Shown here: one piece after another, positions 26,594-34,892 of the stretch | Position numbering within the stretch: position 1 is the stretch's first letter | Layout: the number at the start of each line of letters is the position of its first letter | NCBI RefSeq assembly: GCF_022346995.1 | Contig: NZ_JAKRNM010000009.1 | Span: forward strand, 124,001 to 188,000 | Reading direction: 5' to 3' | From: Paenibacillus sp. ACRRY | GTDB lineage: Bacteria > Bacillota > Bacilli > Paenibacillales > Paenibacillaceae | DNA: 64,000 nucleotides | Translations under genes and position numbers: made by a program | The notes under the pieces: generated by a model | What the model saw: the letters and a program-made list of their open reading frames with translations, nothing else | What the model was told of the DNA's origin: nothing | The model's database searches: none

Positions 26594-27940
26594 ATGTCAT
26601 CGCTGGACCCTGTTCTGCTCAGCCGGATTTTGACCGGTCTGACCTTGGCTGTACATATTATATTTGCCTCCATCGGCGTAGGCGTTCCGCTAATGATTGC
26701 GCTGGCCGAATGGCGGGGGCTGCGAACGAACGATATCCATTACACCTTGCTGGCACGCAGATGGGCGCGGGGTTTTGTCATCACCGTGGCTGTTGGTGTC
26801 GTCACTGGAACCTCCATCGGTCTGCAGCTTAGCCTGCTGTGGCCGATGTTTATGAGGGTCGCGGGCCAGGCAATTGCCCTGCCGCTGTTTATGGAGACGT
26901 TCGCCTTTTTCGTGGAAGCGATCTTTCTGGGAATTTACCTGTATACCTGGGATCGGTTCAAGAAGAAATACACACATATGCTGCTGCTCATTCCGGTAGC
27001 ACTGGGATCATCCGCTTCGGCAATATTCATTACAACCGTGAATTCCTTCATGAACCAGCCTCAAGGATTCACCTTGATTAACGGCATCATGAAGGACATT
27101 CATCCGATTGCAGCCATGTTGAACCCTGCTACGCCAACCAAAGTTTCTCACGTGCTGGCATCGTCGTATACGCTCAGTGCAGGTGTTCTTGCGGGTATCG
27201 CTGCGTTCAGTCTGCTCCGTGGTCGTGATCATGTCTATTACAAAAAGGCACTTAAACTTACCACGGTGTGTGCCCTGGTTTTTGCGGTTAGCACAGTCAT
27301 GATCGGCGACTCCTCGGGCAAGTTTCTGGCGAAATACCAGCCGGAGAAGCTGGCTGCGGCGGAATGGCACTTCAAGACCATGAAGGAGGCCCCGCTCGTC
27401 TATGGCGGAATACTCGACGAGAATAATGAGGTGAAATATGCGATTGAAATTCCATATGCGCTCAGTATTCTTGCGGGAAATCGGCTTGACACCGAAGTGA
27501 AGGGACTGGAAGAGTACCCTGCTGATTTGAGGCCGCCGTTGTCCATTCATTACATGTTTGATCTGAAGGTAACGACAGGTGTGATCATCCTGCTGATTCC
27601 TGTTCTGTATGTGTTCCGCCGCTGGCTTCCGGGACGAAAGCCGTATCCGAAATGGCTCCTGCTCGGAATCGTTTTTCTCGGTCCACTGGCCATGGTTGCG
27701 ATTGAGCTGGGGTGGATGTTTGCCGAGGTTGGCAGGCAGCCGTGGATTCTGCGGGGATACATGAAAGTATCGGAAGCAGCTACAACCTCTACCTCGGTAG
27801 GATGGATGCTTGTTCTGTTCATCCTGTTATATCTGGTCCTGTGTTTTTCTGCTATTCGGGTGCTCAGCAAGCTGTTCCGGAACAAGGAAGCCGAGAAAGA
27901 GTTGGATTCACTCGGACTTGAGGGAGGGATTGTCCATTGA
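26594..27940 (+). CDS. cydA: Cytochrome bd-type quinol oxidase subunit I
   Basis: Main catalytic subunit of a terminal oxidase that passes electrons from menaquinol to oxygen. The 448 residues have nine hydrophobic helices. The first carries the heme ligand His21 (LTLAVHIIFASIG), a later helix the candidate ligand His in VSHVLASSYTLSAG, and the quinol site ends in EVGRQPWILRG. The Q-loop is short, as in CIO/YthA-type enzymes rather than Escherichia coli CydA. GAGGAGTG lies six bases before the ATG at 26594. Its stop overlaps the cydB start by four bases. Confidence 0.93.
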   Translation: MSSLDPVLLSRILTGLTLAVHIIFASIGVGVPLMIALAEWRGLRTNDIHYTLLARRWARGFVITVAVGVVTGTSIGLQLSLLWPMFMRVAGQAIALPLFMETFAFFVEAIFLGIYLYTWDRFKKKYTHMLLLIPVALGSSASAIFITTVNSFMNQPQGFTLINGIMKDIHPIAAMLNPATPTKVSHVLASSYTLSAGVLAGIAAFSLLRGRDHVYYKKALKLTTVCALVFAVSTVMIGDSSGKFLAKYQPEKLAAAEWHFKTMKEAPLVYGGILDENNEVKYAIEIPYALSILAGNRLDTEVKGLEEYPADLRPPLSIHYMFDLKVTTGVIILLIPVLYVFRRWLPGRKPYPKWLLLGIVFLGPLAMVAIELGWMFAEVGRQPWILRGYMKVSEAATTSTSVGWMLVLFILLYLVLCFSAIRVLSKLFRNKEAEKELDSLGLEGGIVH

Positions 27941-28971
27941 GCTTTGAAATTGCAGGCATTGCGATATTATGGACGTTTTTGTTTGGTTATCTGATCGTGG
28001 CTTCCATTGATTTTGGAGCAGGATTTTTCAGTTTCTATAGTTTGCTTACAGGGCATGAGAACAAAATCCATAACATTATTCAGCGCTACCTGTCGCCGGT
28101 GTGGGAAGTGACGAATGTATTTCTGATCTTTTTCGTCGTCGGCTTGGTAGGGTTCTATCCGGATAGTGCCTTTTATTATGGAACAGCTCTTCTGGTCCCC
28201 GGCTCCCTGGCTATTGTGCTGCTAGCTATTCGGGGTGTCTACTACGCGTACAATACGTATGGCAATCATGGTAAAAACAGTCGCATCTACATGGCTTTAT
28301 ATGGTGCGACGGGATTATTGATTCCGGCTGTCTTTTCTACGATTTTGGCCATTTCAGAGGGAGGAATTATCGAGCAGGTTGGTGAGCAGGTGTTTTTCCG
28401 CTGGGGTGAATTTCTGACGAATCCATATACCTGGTCGGTTGTACTGCTTGCGCTCGTCAGTGTGCTTTATATTTCGGCGATGTTTTTGTCCTATTATGCC
28501 AAGAGAGCTGAAGATGAGACGGCATTTGAAGTGCTGAGGGAATACGCGCTGCTGTGGAGCTTGCCCACGATTTTTGCCAGCTTCCTGGCGTTCCTGCAGA
28601 TTAACAAACAGAATCCCTTGCACTTTGAACAAATGGTCAATATTTCATGGATGTTTATCGCATCGTTTATTTGTTTTGTTATTGCGGTCTCGCTTGTATG
28701 GAAGCGAAAGTACCTCGGGTGGTGCTTCATCGCCGTGATGCTTCAATTCGCCTTCGCCTGGTATGGATACGGCAGGTCGCATCTGCCCTATATCCTGTAT
28801 CCCTACATCAACATCTATGATAGCTTTACCAATCGGACGATGGGGATTGCGCTTATCACGGCATTCAGTCTTGGTCTGCTGGTGCTGATTCCGTCGTTAA
28901 TCCTCATCATGAAGCTGTTTTTGTTTGATGCGAATTACGTCCGTGGCCAATCGGGTAAAAAGAAAGGATGA
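27937..28971 (+). CDS. cydB: Cytochrome bd-type quinol oxidase subunit II
   Basis: Second membrane subunit, structurally like CydA but without heme ligands in most species. The 344 residues have about eight or nine helices; the family opening FGYLIVASIDFGAGFFSFYS is clear, matching the GxDxGxG-like first helix of CydB. It starts with TTG at 27937, inside the last codons of cydA, with GGGAGGGA nine bases before, so translation is coupled. A 50-codon CydS-like gene follows within six bases. The YthB branch of the family fits best. Confidence 0.93.
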   Translation: MSFEIAGIAILWTFLFGYLIVASIDFGAGFFSFYSLLTGHENKIHNIIQRYLSPVWEVTNVFLIFFVVGLVGFYPDSAFYYGTALLVPGSLAIVLLAIRGVYYAYNTYGNHGKNSRIYMALYGATGLLIPAVFSTILAISEGGIIEQVGEQVFFRWGEFLTNPYTWSVVLLALVSVLYISAMFLSYYAKRAEDETAFEVLREYALLWSLPTIFASFLAFLQINKQNPLHFEQMVNISWMFIASFICFVIAVSLVWKRKYLGWCFIAVMLQFAFAWYGYGRSHLPYILYPYINIYDSFTNRTMGIALITAFSLGLLVLIPSLILIMKLFLFDANYVRGQSGKKKG

Positions 28972-28976
28972 ACCTC

Positions 28977-29129
28977 ATGAATCTGGAAGGGGCAACAGGC
29001 ATTCCGGGCATAACGGGTTTGAGCTTCTTTGAAGAATTCACGATCATGTATGCACCGCCACTCATTATTGTTGCTGCGATTGCATTTCTGTTCGTGTATC
29101 TGGCAGTATGCAAAAACCCAAAAGATTAA
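28977..29129 (+). CDS. cydS: CydS-like small oxidase subunit, 50 residues
   Basis: A short single-helix protein encoded immediately after cydB with AAAGG nine bases before its ATG. The segment FTIMYAPPLIIVAAIAFLF closely resembles the small subunit CydS seen in the Geobacillus bd oxidase structure, which has FLIMYAPMVVVALSV. It probably packs against CydA and stabilises or shields heme b595. Compared with Geobacillus CydS (about 33 residues) it has some 20 additional N-terminal residues rich in Gly. An ATG at 28968 in the same frame is a second possible start. Confidence 0.8.
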   Translation: MNLEGATGIPGITGLSFFEEFTIMYAPPLIIVAAIAFLFVYLAVCKNPKD

Positions 29130-29141
29130 TCCGTCTCGCTT

Positions 29142-29167
29142 TTTTCAAAATGGCTTAGGTTGGGTTA
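29142..29167 (+). promoter_or_regulatory. Candidate SigB-type promoter of the MBL hydrolase gene
   Basis: TTTTCA, 14 bases, GGGTTA. It differs from the stronger SigB-type elements of this window by one -35 base. It lies 30 bases before the start codon. Confidence 0.4.
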
Positions 29168-29196
29168 AGATATTAGGAAGGGAGGAGGGCCCTTTC

Positions 29197-30237
29197 ATGC
29201 CGAAAATCCGTTATAACAACATTGATAATGTAAGTACGGACAAAACGTTGAAGGAATTCAAGCAGTGGAGGGAGCAGCGGCGGAGCAAGGTGAAGGATTA
29301 TTCGTATACCGTGCCCAAACACCCGCCTGAGCTGGATTATCTGCATGCCAACCGGGATGAGACCACCATCACCTGGATTGGTCACTCCACTTTTTTTATT
29401 CAATACTATGGACTGAACATCGTGACTGACCCCGTATGGGCTGAAAAAATGGGATTTCAACGGAGGCTGGGTCCCCCCGGTATTCCGATTCAAGATATTC
29501 CACCGCTGGATGTCATCCTGATCTCCCATTCTCACTATGATCATTTGCATCTGGCTTCATTGCGGAAGCTCGTTACCGCCAAAACCTTGCTGATTGTACC
29601 GGATGGACTTAAACGAAAAATGGTGCGCAAGGGCTTCCATCGTTGCCACGAGATGAAATGGTGGGAGCATATCGTACTCGGCGGCGTCAAACTCACCTTT
29701 GTCCCGGCACAGCACTGGACCCGCCGGACGTTATTTGATACGAATACATCTCACTGGGGCGGATATGTATTGGAGCAGCATCATGCGCTGACAACGTCGT
29801 CCGAGGAGAGTGCGGCTGCAAGTGAACAGAACGAACCGTCCTCAGAACCAAGAACGCAGACATCGCAGCAATCAGAGGGACCACCTGTTTTGTATTTTGT
29901 TGGGGACACAGGATACTTTCAGGGCTTCAAAACGATTGGAGAACGCTTTGACATCGGTGTTACGTTAATGCCGATTGGTGCCTATGACCCCGAATGGTTC
30001 ATGACGTCCCAGCACGTAACGCCGGAAGAAGCGCTGCAAGGATTCGTAGAGTCCGGTTCACAGCTTATGGTTCCAATGCATTATGGTACGTTTAAACTCG
30101 CGGATGATACGCCTAAGGAAGCACTGGATCGGCTGGAAGTCGAACGTGAACGACTCGGAATCAACAAAGAACGAATTCGGGTGCTCGGACACGGTGAGAC
30201 GCTGCGTATTCGTCATGATGATCATAGAAAGAGCTAA
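29197..30237 (+). CDS. MBL-fold hydrolase, NAPE-PLD-like
   Basis: A 346-residue cytoplasmic metallo-beta-lactamase-fold enzyme. The metal motif SHSHYDHLHL is preceded by TWIGHSTFFIQY and TDPVWAEKMGF, and followed by FVGDTGYFQG and MVPMHYGTFKL, the order seen in the UlaG/NAPE-PLD-like group. A Ser/Glu-rich insert (about residues 200-228) is unusual. The start at 29197 follows GGAGGAGGG; a frame open to 29029 overlaps cydS and is not coding. A candidate SigB-type promoter precedes it. Substrate cannot be told. Confidence 0.85.
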   Translation: MPKIRYNNIDNVSTDKTLKEFKQWREQRRSKVKDYSYTVPKHPPELDYLHANRDETTITWIGHSTFFIQYYGLNIVTDPVWAEKMGFQRRLGPPGIPIQDIPPLDVILISHSHYDHLHLASLRKLVTAKTLLIVPDGLKRKMVRKGFHRCHEMKWWEHIVLGGVKLTFVPAQHWTRRTLFDTNTSHWGGYVLEQHHALTTSSEESAAASEQNEPSSEPRTQTSQQSEGPPVLYFVGDTGYFQGFKTIGERFDIGVTLMPIGAYDPEWFMTSQHVTPEEALQGFVESGSQLMVPMHYGTFKLADDTPKEALDRLEVERERLGINKERIRVLGHGETLRIRHDDHRKS

Positions 30238-30310
30238 CAAAAGCGAGCTAAATATGCTAAGGTAGGGTTATATCCGCAGCAATAGCACAATTACCAAAAC
30301 TTTAACGAGT

Positions 30311-30346
30311 AAAAAGCGGCTAATTTTCGAATTTGCCGTTTTTTTG
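30311..30346 (+). terminator. Terminator of the MBL hydrolase gene
   Basis: AAGCGGC and GCCGTTT enclose an inner AATT stem capped by the stable TTCG tetraloop, followed by seven T. A TATAAT at 30350 begins the next promoter. Confidence 0.85.
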
Positions 30347-30442
30347 TGTTATAATATGGTGCCAGAATAGGCTACGGGATATTGAATCCATGATTGCTAT
30401 GAATGCAGTAGCAGATTATTAAAATAAAGGATGGTATGCTTA

Positions 30443-32068
30443 ATGATTAGTACAAGCGGCATCACGCTCCGCTACGGAAAACGTGCACTTTTTGAAGATG
30501 TGAATATCAAGTTCACGCCAGGCAACTGTTATGGCCTGATCGGCGCCAACGGAGCCGGCAAATCAACATTCCTGAAAATTTTGTCCGGTGAAATTGAAGC
30601 AAACTCGGGAGAGGTGCACATCACCCCGGGCGAACGTATGGCCGTTTTGAAGCAAAACCACTTTGAATATGATGAGTACCCGGTTCTCGAAACCGTAATT
30701 ATGGGCCACAGCCGTCTTTACTCCATCATGAAAGAGAAGGATGCACTGTATGCCAAAGCGGACTTTACAGAAGAAGATGGTCTGCGTGCCGGTGAGCTTG
30801 AAGGTGAATTCGCCGAGCTGAATGGCTGGGATGCTGAGCCGGATGCAGCGGCACTCCTAATCGGTCTGGGTATCGATCGTGATATGCATGAGAAGAAGAT
30901 GACAGAGCTGAGCGGTAATGAGAAGGTTCGTGTCTTGCTGGCACAGGCGTTGTTTGGTACTCCAAACAATTTGCTGCTCGATGAGCCTACCAACCACTTG
31001 GATCTTGAATCCATTCAATGGCTCGAGAACTTCCTGATGGATTATGAAGGTACAGTTATTGTTGTATCCCATGACCGTCACTTCTTGAACAAGGTATGTA
31101 CGCACATTGCGGATATCGATTTCGGTAAAATCCAGCTGTATGTAGGTAACTATGACTTCTGGTACGAATCCAGCCAACTGGCGCTCGCGTTGCAGCGTGA
31201 TGCGAACAAGAAAAAAGAAGAGAAGATTAAAGAGCTGCAAGCCTTTATTCAACGCTTCTCGGCGAATGCGTCCAAGTCGAAGCAAGCAACTTCGCGTAAG
31301 AAACAACTCGACAAAATTACGCTGGATGACCTTCGTCCATCAAACCGTAAATACCCGTTCATTAACTTCAAACCTGAGCGTGAAGCAGGTAAACAATTGT
31401 TGACATTAGATCGCATTAGCAAGTCAATTGATGGTGTGAACATGCTGAATGATATTAGCTTCGTGGTAAACAAAGGGGATAAAATCGCATTTGTTGGCCC
31501 GAATGGTAATGCCAAATCGCTGTTGTTTGACATCCTTATGGGTGAAGTGGAAGCGGATAGCGGTGAGTATACTTGGGGTGTAACAACATCACAGGCTTAT
31601 TTCCCGAAAGACAACTCCAAATATTTTGACGGTGTAGACATGACTCTGGTGGATTGGTTGCGTCAGTATTCCAAAGATCAGGACGAAACGTATCTTCGCG
31701 GATTCTTGGGTCGTATGCTCTTTTCAGGTGAGGAATCCTTGAAAAAGGCAAGCGTACTCTCCGGAGGAGAGAAAGTTCGCTGTATGCTGGCAAAAATGAT
31801 GCAAACGGGTGCTAATGCACTGATTCTAGATGAGCCAACGAACCACTTGGATCTCGAATCTATTACTGCCCTGAACAATGGTATGATTGATTTTGACGGC
31901 ACGATGCTGTTCACGTCCCATGACCATCAGTTCATTCAAACCATTGCTAACCGGATTATCGAAATTACGCCAAATGGCATTATTGATCGCCAAATGAGCT
32001 ATGATGAATATCTGGAAAGTGACGAAATTAAAGAACTGCGTAAAAAAATGTACCCGGTTGAAGCTTAA
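30443..32068 (+). CDS. ABC-F ATPase (YkpA/YbiT-like)
   Basis: Soluble twin-ATPase protein of 541 residues without membrane segments, of the ABC-F group that binds the ribosome. Domain 1 has Walker A GANGAGKST, signature LSGNEKVRVLL and Walker B LLLDEPTNHLDL. A charged linker (about 240-300) follows. Domain 2 has a changed Walker A, GPNGNAKSLL, with Ala replacing the usual Gly, then LSGGEKVRCML and LILDEPTNHLDL. Degenerate second Walker A loops are known in the YkpA branch. AAAGGATGG precedes the ATG at 30443. TATAAT at 30350 is a probable -10, leaving a leader of about 85 bases. Confidence 0.92.
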   Translation: MISTSGITLRYGKRALFEDVNIKFTPGNCYGLIGANGAGKSTFLKILSGEIEANSGEVHITPGERMAVLKQNHFEYDEYPVLETVIMGHSRLYSIMKEKDALYAKADFTEEDGLRAGELEGEFAELNGWDAEPDAAALLIGLGIDRDMHEKKMTELSGNEKVRVLLAQALFGTPNNLLLDEPTNHLDLESIQWLENFLMDYEGTVIVVSHDRHFLNKVCTHIADIDFGKIQLYVGNYDFWYESSQLALALQRDANKKKEEKIKELQAFIQRFSANASKSKQATSRKKQLDKITLDDLRPSNRKYPFINFKPEREAGKQLLTLDRISKSIDGVNMLNDISFVVNKGDKIAFVGPNGNAKSLLFDILMGEVEADSGEYTWGVTTSQAYFPKDNSKYFDGVDMTLVDWLRQYSKDQDETYLRGFLGRMLFSGEESLKKASVLSGGEKVRCMLAKMMQTGANALILDEPTNHLDLESITALNNGMIDFDGTMLFTSHDHQFIQTIANRIIEITPNGIIDRQMSYDEYLESDEIKELRKKMYPVEA

Positions 32069-32106
32069 GAATAATTATTGGGGTTCAGAACCCCAAATGT
32101 AAATAA

Positions 32107-32151
32107 AAAAGAACCGTAAGCCCTGTTGAAAGGAGCTTGCGGTTCTTTTTC
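32107..32151 (+). terminator. Terminator after the ABC-F gene
   Basis: AAAAGAACCGTAAGC pairs with GCTTGCGGTTCTTTTT. A smaller GGGGTTC/GAACCCC palindrome (32080-32094) precedes it. A and T runs on both sides allow use by the minus-strand gene as well. Confidence 0.88.
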
Positions 32152-32176
32152 TTGCGTAAGCAGACCCGGGATTTCT

Positions 32177-32368
32177 CTAGGATCCACCTGTACGGCGGCG
32201 CTGATTGTTGGGCTTTTTATTGTTTTGGCTCTTCATCGCTTTTGGCCCGCCTTCAAAATAGGCACTGGATTGGTTACCAGAGTTCGCCTGTTGTTTCTTC
32301 TGCGCCAGTTTCTGGCGTATGGCATCCTGCAAACTGATTTTTTTCGGTTCAGTGTTTTCGCTCATCAT
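32177..32368 (-). CDS. Small basic hypothetical protein
   Basis: A 63-residue hydrophilic protein starting at the ATG at 32368 behind GGGAGGG. It has one amphipathic stretch (ISLQDAIRQKLAQKKQQ) and a disordered, basic end rich in Asn, Lys and Arg (NNKKPNNQRRRTGG), suggesting nucleic acid binding or disorder. I recognise no family. It converges on the ABC-F gene. The strong ribosome site is the main support. Confidence 0.65.
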   Translation of the reverse strand: MMSENTEPKKISLQDAIRQKLAQKKQQANSGNQSSAYFEGGPKAMKSQNNKKPNNQRRRTGGS

Positions 32369-32494
32369 TGTTTCCCTCCCGGTCTTACAGTAAGCCGTCC
32401 GAATTGGACGGGATGTACCTATTTTATACGTTTTGCAAAAGCCCCACAAGGGCAACCTGATAATAAGTGGGGATCCTTCACTTTTTGACTAGGC

Positions 32495-32608
32495 CAACAC
32501 TCTTTCTCTAAGCCTACAGCAATGCAGCTTGGCAACTTTGTTTCGGCTTCCCTACAGCCATGCAACCTGGCAACACTGTTTCTATAGACCCACTAGGGTG
32601 GCATTTGG
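32495..32608. repeat. Three tandem imperfect 38-bp repeats
   Basis: Units at 32495-32532, 32533-32570 and 32571-32608 are each 38 bases. All begin CAAC and end TGG or TTGG, share TTTC near base 9, and two share CCTACAGC followed by ATGCA. Identity is partial, so they are old. A further decayed copy may precede them near 32425-32460. They lie just before the CDF gene's ribosome site. No spacers separate them. Confidence 0.7.
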
Positions 32609-32656
32609 TACCATGTAAAAACCGTAATACGAAACGTAAAAGGAGTGTCGCCCGGT

Positions 32657-33544
32657 TTGAACGCTTATGAAGAAATACGTAAAGGGGAGCGAGGGGCTTG
32701 GGTCAGCATCGCAGCTTATCTGATCTTATCCGCCTTTAAGCTAATCTGTGGATATTTATTCGCTTCCAGCGCATTGCTGGCAGATGGTTTTAATAACCTT
32801 ACGGATATTGTTGCTTCGGTTGCCGTATTAATCGGACTTCGGATTTCCCAGAAACCACCCGACTCAGATCATGCTTATGGGCATTTCAGAGCAGAGACCG
32901 TTGCTGCTTTAGTAGCTTCCTTCATTATGGCCATGGTTGGACTTCAGGTTTTGGTTGAAGCGGTACGTTCATGGTATGAAGGGGACTTTGCAGCACCTAA
33001 CTTATGGTCTGCGGCCGTCGCTGGGATCTGTGCGGTAGTTATGCTGGGCGTATACCGATATAATCATCGCTTGGCGCTGCAGATTAACAATCAGGCGCTT
33101 ATGGCAGCGGCCAAGGATAATCGATCAGATGCCTGGGTGAGTATCGGCGCGGCAGTCGGCATTGTAGGCGCCCAATTTGGTTTACCGTGGCTGGACAAGG
33201 TAGCTGCAATTGCTGTAGGACTTCTAATTTGCAAAACGGCATGGGAAATTTTCCGGGATTCCACGCATCGGTTAACGGACGGATTCGATCAAGATCAGTT
33301 AACAGATCTTAGATCATCTGTAGCTCGGGTTCCTGGAGTAGAAATGATTAAGGACGTCAAGGCACGTGTACATGGGAGCCATGTGCTTGTGGATGTAGTC
33401 ATTGAAGTGGATGGCGGGCTTAGTTTAATTGAAGGTCATCAGATCTGTGATCAAGTAGAGGAACGGTTGAAGCGTTCACACAATATTATGCATGTTCACG
33501 TGCATGTTGAGCCGAGAATGGAAGATCAGGCAGAACATACATGA
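32657..33544 (+). CDS. Cation diffusion facilitator (CDF) transporter
   Basis: Membrane metal:proton antiporter of 295 residues, exporting Zn, Mn, Fe or Co. Six helices are visible; helix 2 has ADGFNNLTDI and helix 5 DNRSDAWVSIG, the two metal-site motifs, and the linker contains the family PDSDHAYGHFRAE. The C-terminal 85 residues are the cytoplasmic domain with metal-binding histidines (VHGSHVLVDVVIEV, MHVHVHVEP). I place the start at TTG 32657, because AGGAG (32641-32645) would overlap the alternative GTG. The metal is not readable. The tandem 38-bp repeats lie directly upstream. Confidence 0.88.
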   Translation: MNAYEEIRKGERGAWVSIAAYLILSAFKLICGYLFASSALLADGFNNLTDIVASVAVLIGLRISQKPPDSDHAYGHFRAETVAALVASFIMAMVGLQVLVEAVRSWYEGDFAAPNLWSAAVAGICAVVMLGVYRYNHRLALQINNQALMAAAKDNRSDAWVSIGAAVGIVGAQFGLPWLDKVAAIAVGLLICKTAWEIFRDSTHRLTDGFDQDQLTDLRSSVARVPGVEMIKDVKARVHGSHVLVDVVIEVDGGLSLIEGHQICDQVEERLKRSHNIMHVHVHVEPRMEDQAEHT

Positions 33545-33571
33545 ATGATCTGAGTAAAATATTTTGTTTAA

Positions 33572-33608
33572 AAAAAGAGGACAGTCGCTATGAGCGCTGT
33601 CCTCTTTA
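33572..33608. terminator. Bidirectional terminator
   Basis: AAAGAGGACAG and CTGTCCTCTTT, with an inner CGCT/AGCG pair, flanked by A and T runs. It ends the CDF gene and the converging SH3-like gene. Confidence 0.88.
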
Positions 33609-33634
33609 CTTATGTTCAGAACGATTATACGATA

Positions 33635-34099
33635 CTATTGGATGGCAACGTGGATCCACGCTTTGCCTTTCCAAGTGTATACTTGAACCCATTCGCCGCC
33701 ATCGAAACCGTCTACAACTTCACCAGTTGTATCGATCACTTGGGCACTCAGTGCACCGATTGGTTTGCCGTTAGGTGCATCGTAGAACCAAGTGCGCTCC
33801 AGAAGGTTAAGCAGCATAGTAGGTACAAGAACCTCATCACCTGGTTTTACAACAGGCTCGTCAAAGATTTTGTCATCATCCGTGCCATATGTTGCGCCAG
33901 TAACAGTTTCTGCTGTACCTTCAACGGTTTCTACAACCGGTTTGTTTACTTCAACAGCAGGTGTTGTTTCAGCAGGTGTTGTTGCCTCCGTTCCTGTCTC
34001 CGGAGTTACTGTTCCAGTAACCGCTTCCTCAGCACCGGCAGCAGCAGCCATTGAACCCATCAAAGTCAAAGCAGCGGCAAAACTTACGATTTTTTTCAT
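33635..34099 (-). CDS. Exported protein with C-terminal SH3-like domain
   Basis: A 154-residue protein with a signal peptide (KKIVSFAAALTLMGSMAAAAGA), a low-complexity linker rich in Thr, Glu and Val (about 24-68), and a small C-terminal domain (about 88-154: LERTWFYDAPNGKPIGAL, WVQVYTWKGKAWIHV) that looks like a bacterial SH3 fold used to bind cell wall. AGGAGG precedes the ATG. The linker would place the domain away from the membrane. No enzyme domain is present. Its role is unknown; a wall-associated stress function is only suggested by the neighbourhood. Confidence 0.72.
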   Translation of the reverse strand: MKKIVSFAAALTLMGSMAAAAGAEEAVTGTVTPETGTEATTPAETTPAVEVNKPVVETVEGTAETVTGATYGTDDDKIFDEPVVKPGDEVLVPTMLLNLLERTWFYDAPNGKPIGALSAQVIDTTGEVVDGFDGGEWVQVYTWKGKAWIHVAIQ

Positions 34100-34431
34100 T
34101 GTTTTTTCCTCCTCGGGTTAGGTATGTAATTTGTTGTTCTGTGTTAAAAGTAACCAAGCGACCTCACTTGTGAATCAACATTTTAACAATATTTTCTTTT
34201 ATTCTCCAGAGTCAACTGGAGCAATTGTGGGTATAAGGGAAACTTGTAAATATCAGACCTCAGTGGGAGAAAACCGGGCTGGCTATGTAAAAAAAGTCCT
34301 GTTTGTGGATAAATACTGGTTTAAAGAGAAGCGGGAATGGAATAGGGAAGAAAGGAGTGTAATACATAATAATTAGATGGGGGGACCTTGTGCCCTGGGA
34401 CAATCGTTGCAAAAAAAAGGGCAAACACATA
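34100..34431. other. Non-coding region upstream of the SH3-like gene
   Basis: Some 330 AT-rich bases with the promoter region of the minus-strand gene. An open frame at 34131-34376 has no ribosome site or recognisable content. An A-run at 34411-34418 is the only other notable feature. Confidence 0.45.
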
Positions 34432-34472
34432 ACAAAAGCCTAACGGCTTTTGCAAGCACGCTAGGCTTTTGT
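34432..34472 (-). terminator. Terminator of the DUF1328 gene
   Basis: ACAAAAGCCTA (34432-34442) pairs with TAGGCTTTTGT (34462-34472). An alternative shorter pairing AAAAGCC/GGCTTTT lies within the first arm. Confidence 0.65.
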
Positions 34473-34510
34473 ATGTAATCTGATAAAGAGGTTATCAAGA
34501 GCAACCTGAT

Positions 34511-34675
34511 TCATCGCATTCGGCTGCGTCCGGTAATCAGGGAGATTACGAACAATACAACAAAGATGAAGAAGAGGACTTTGGCAATGGAAGCAGCTGC
34601 CTCAACAATACCGAAAAATCCGAAAATCCCTGCAACAAGAGCAATAACTAGAAATAGTACAGACCATTTCAACAT
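34511..34675 (-). CDS. DUF1328 (YtjA-type) small membrane protein
   Basis: A 54-residue protein: MLKWSVLFLVIALVAGIFG, FFGIVEAAASIAKVLFFIF and a short basic end GRSRMR. This is the DUF1328/YtjA pattern of two adjacent helices around a G-I-x-E-A-A segment. AAAGGATG precedes the ATG at 34675. Such proteins appear in stress regulons of many bacteria but have no known activity. A SigB-type promoter lies about 70 bases upstream on the same strand, back to back with one for the DUF948 gene. It was easy to miss because of its length. Confidence 0.88.
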   Translation of the reverse strand: MLKWSVLFLVIALVAGIFGFFGIVEAAASIAKVLFFIFVVLFVISLITGRSRMR

Positions 34676-34745
34676 GTGTATTCATCCTTTCGTTTAGGAA
34701 TATGGGGTCAGCGATGTTCATTCCGCTGCCGTGTGTAGTTGTTCT

Positions 34746-34771
34746 TTAACCTGGGGGTTTTGCAATGAAAC
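34746..34771 (-). promoter_or_regulatory. SigB-type promoter of the DUF1328 gene
   Basis: On the minus strand: GTTTCA (34771-34766), 14 bases, GGTTAA (34751-34746). Identical in both hexamers and spacing to the element before the YflT gene. Confidence 0.72.
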
Positions 34772-34820
34772 ATCCATCAATTATCCAAAAACAGGGAAGA
34801 CGGTAGTCCGTTCTAATTTT

Positions 34821-34846
34821 GTTTCGCGCCTGAAATGGTCGGGTAA
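34821..34846 (+). promoter_or_regulatory. SigB-type promoter of the DUF948 gene
   Basis: GTTTCG, 14 bases, GGGTAA; 46 bases before the start codon of the DUF948 gene. It is divergent from the DUF1328 promoter, with about 50 bases between them. Confidence 0.72.
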
Positions 34847-34892
34847 CTATAGCAATAACAAAACGATGTATATGAGAAAGCGAGGTTCTTCT

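Noticed and set aside
32495..32608. CRISPR array
   Set aside because: The 38-bp units touch each other with no spacers, differ from one another, and no cas genes are present.
34131..34376. 81-codon frame in the gap after the SH3-like gene
   Set aside because: No ATG start with ribosome site, no conserved-looking content, AT-rich promoter region.
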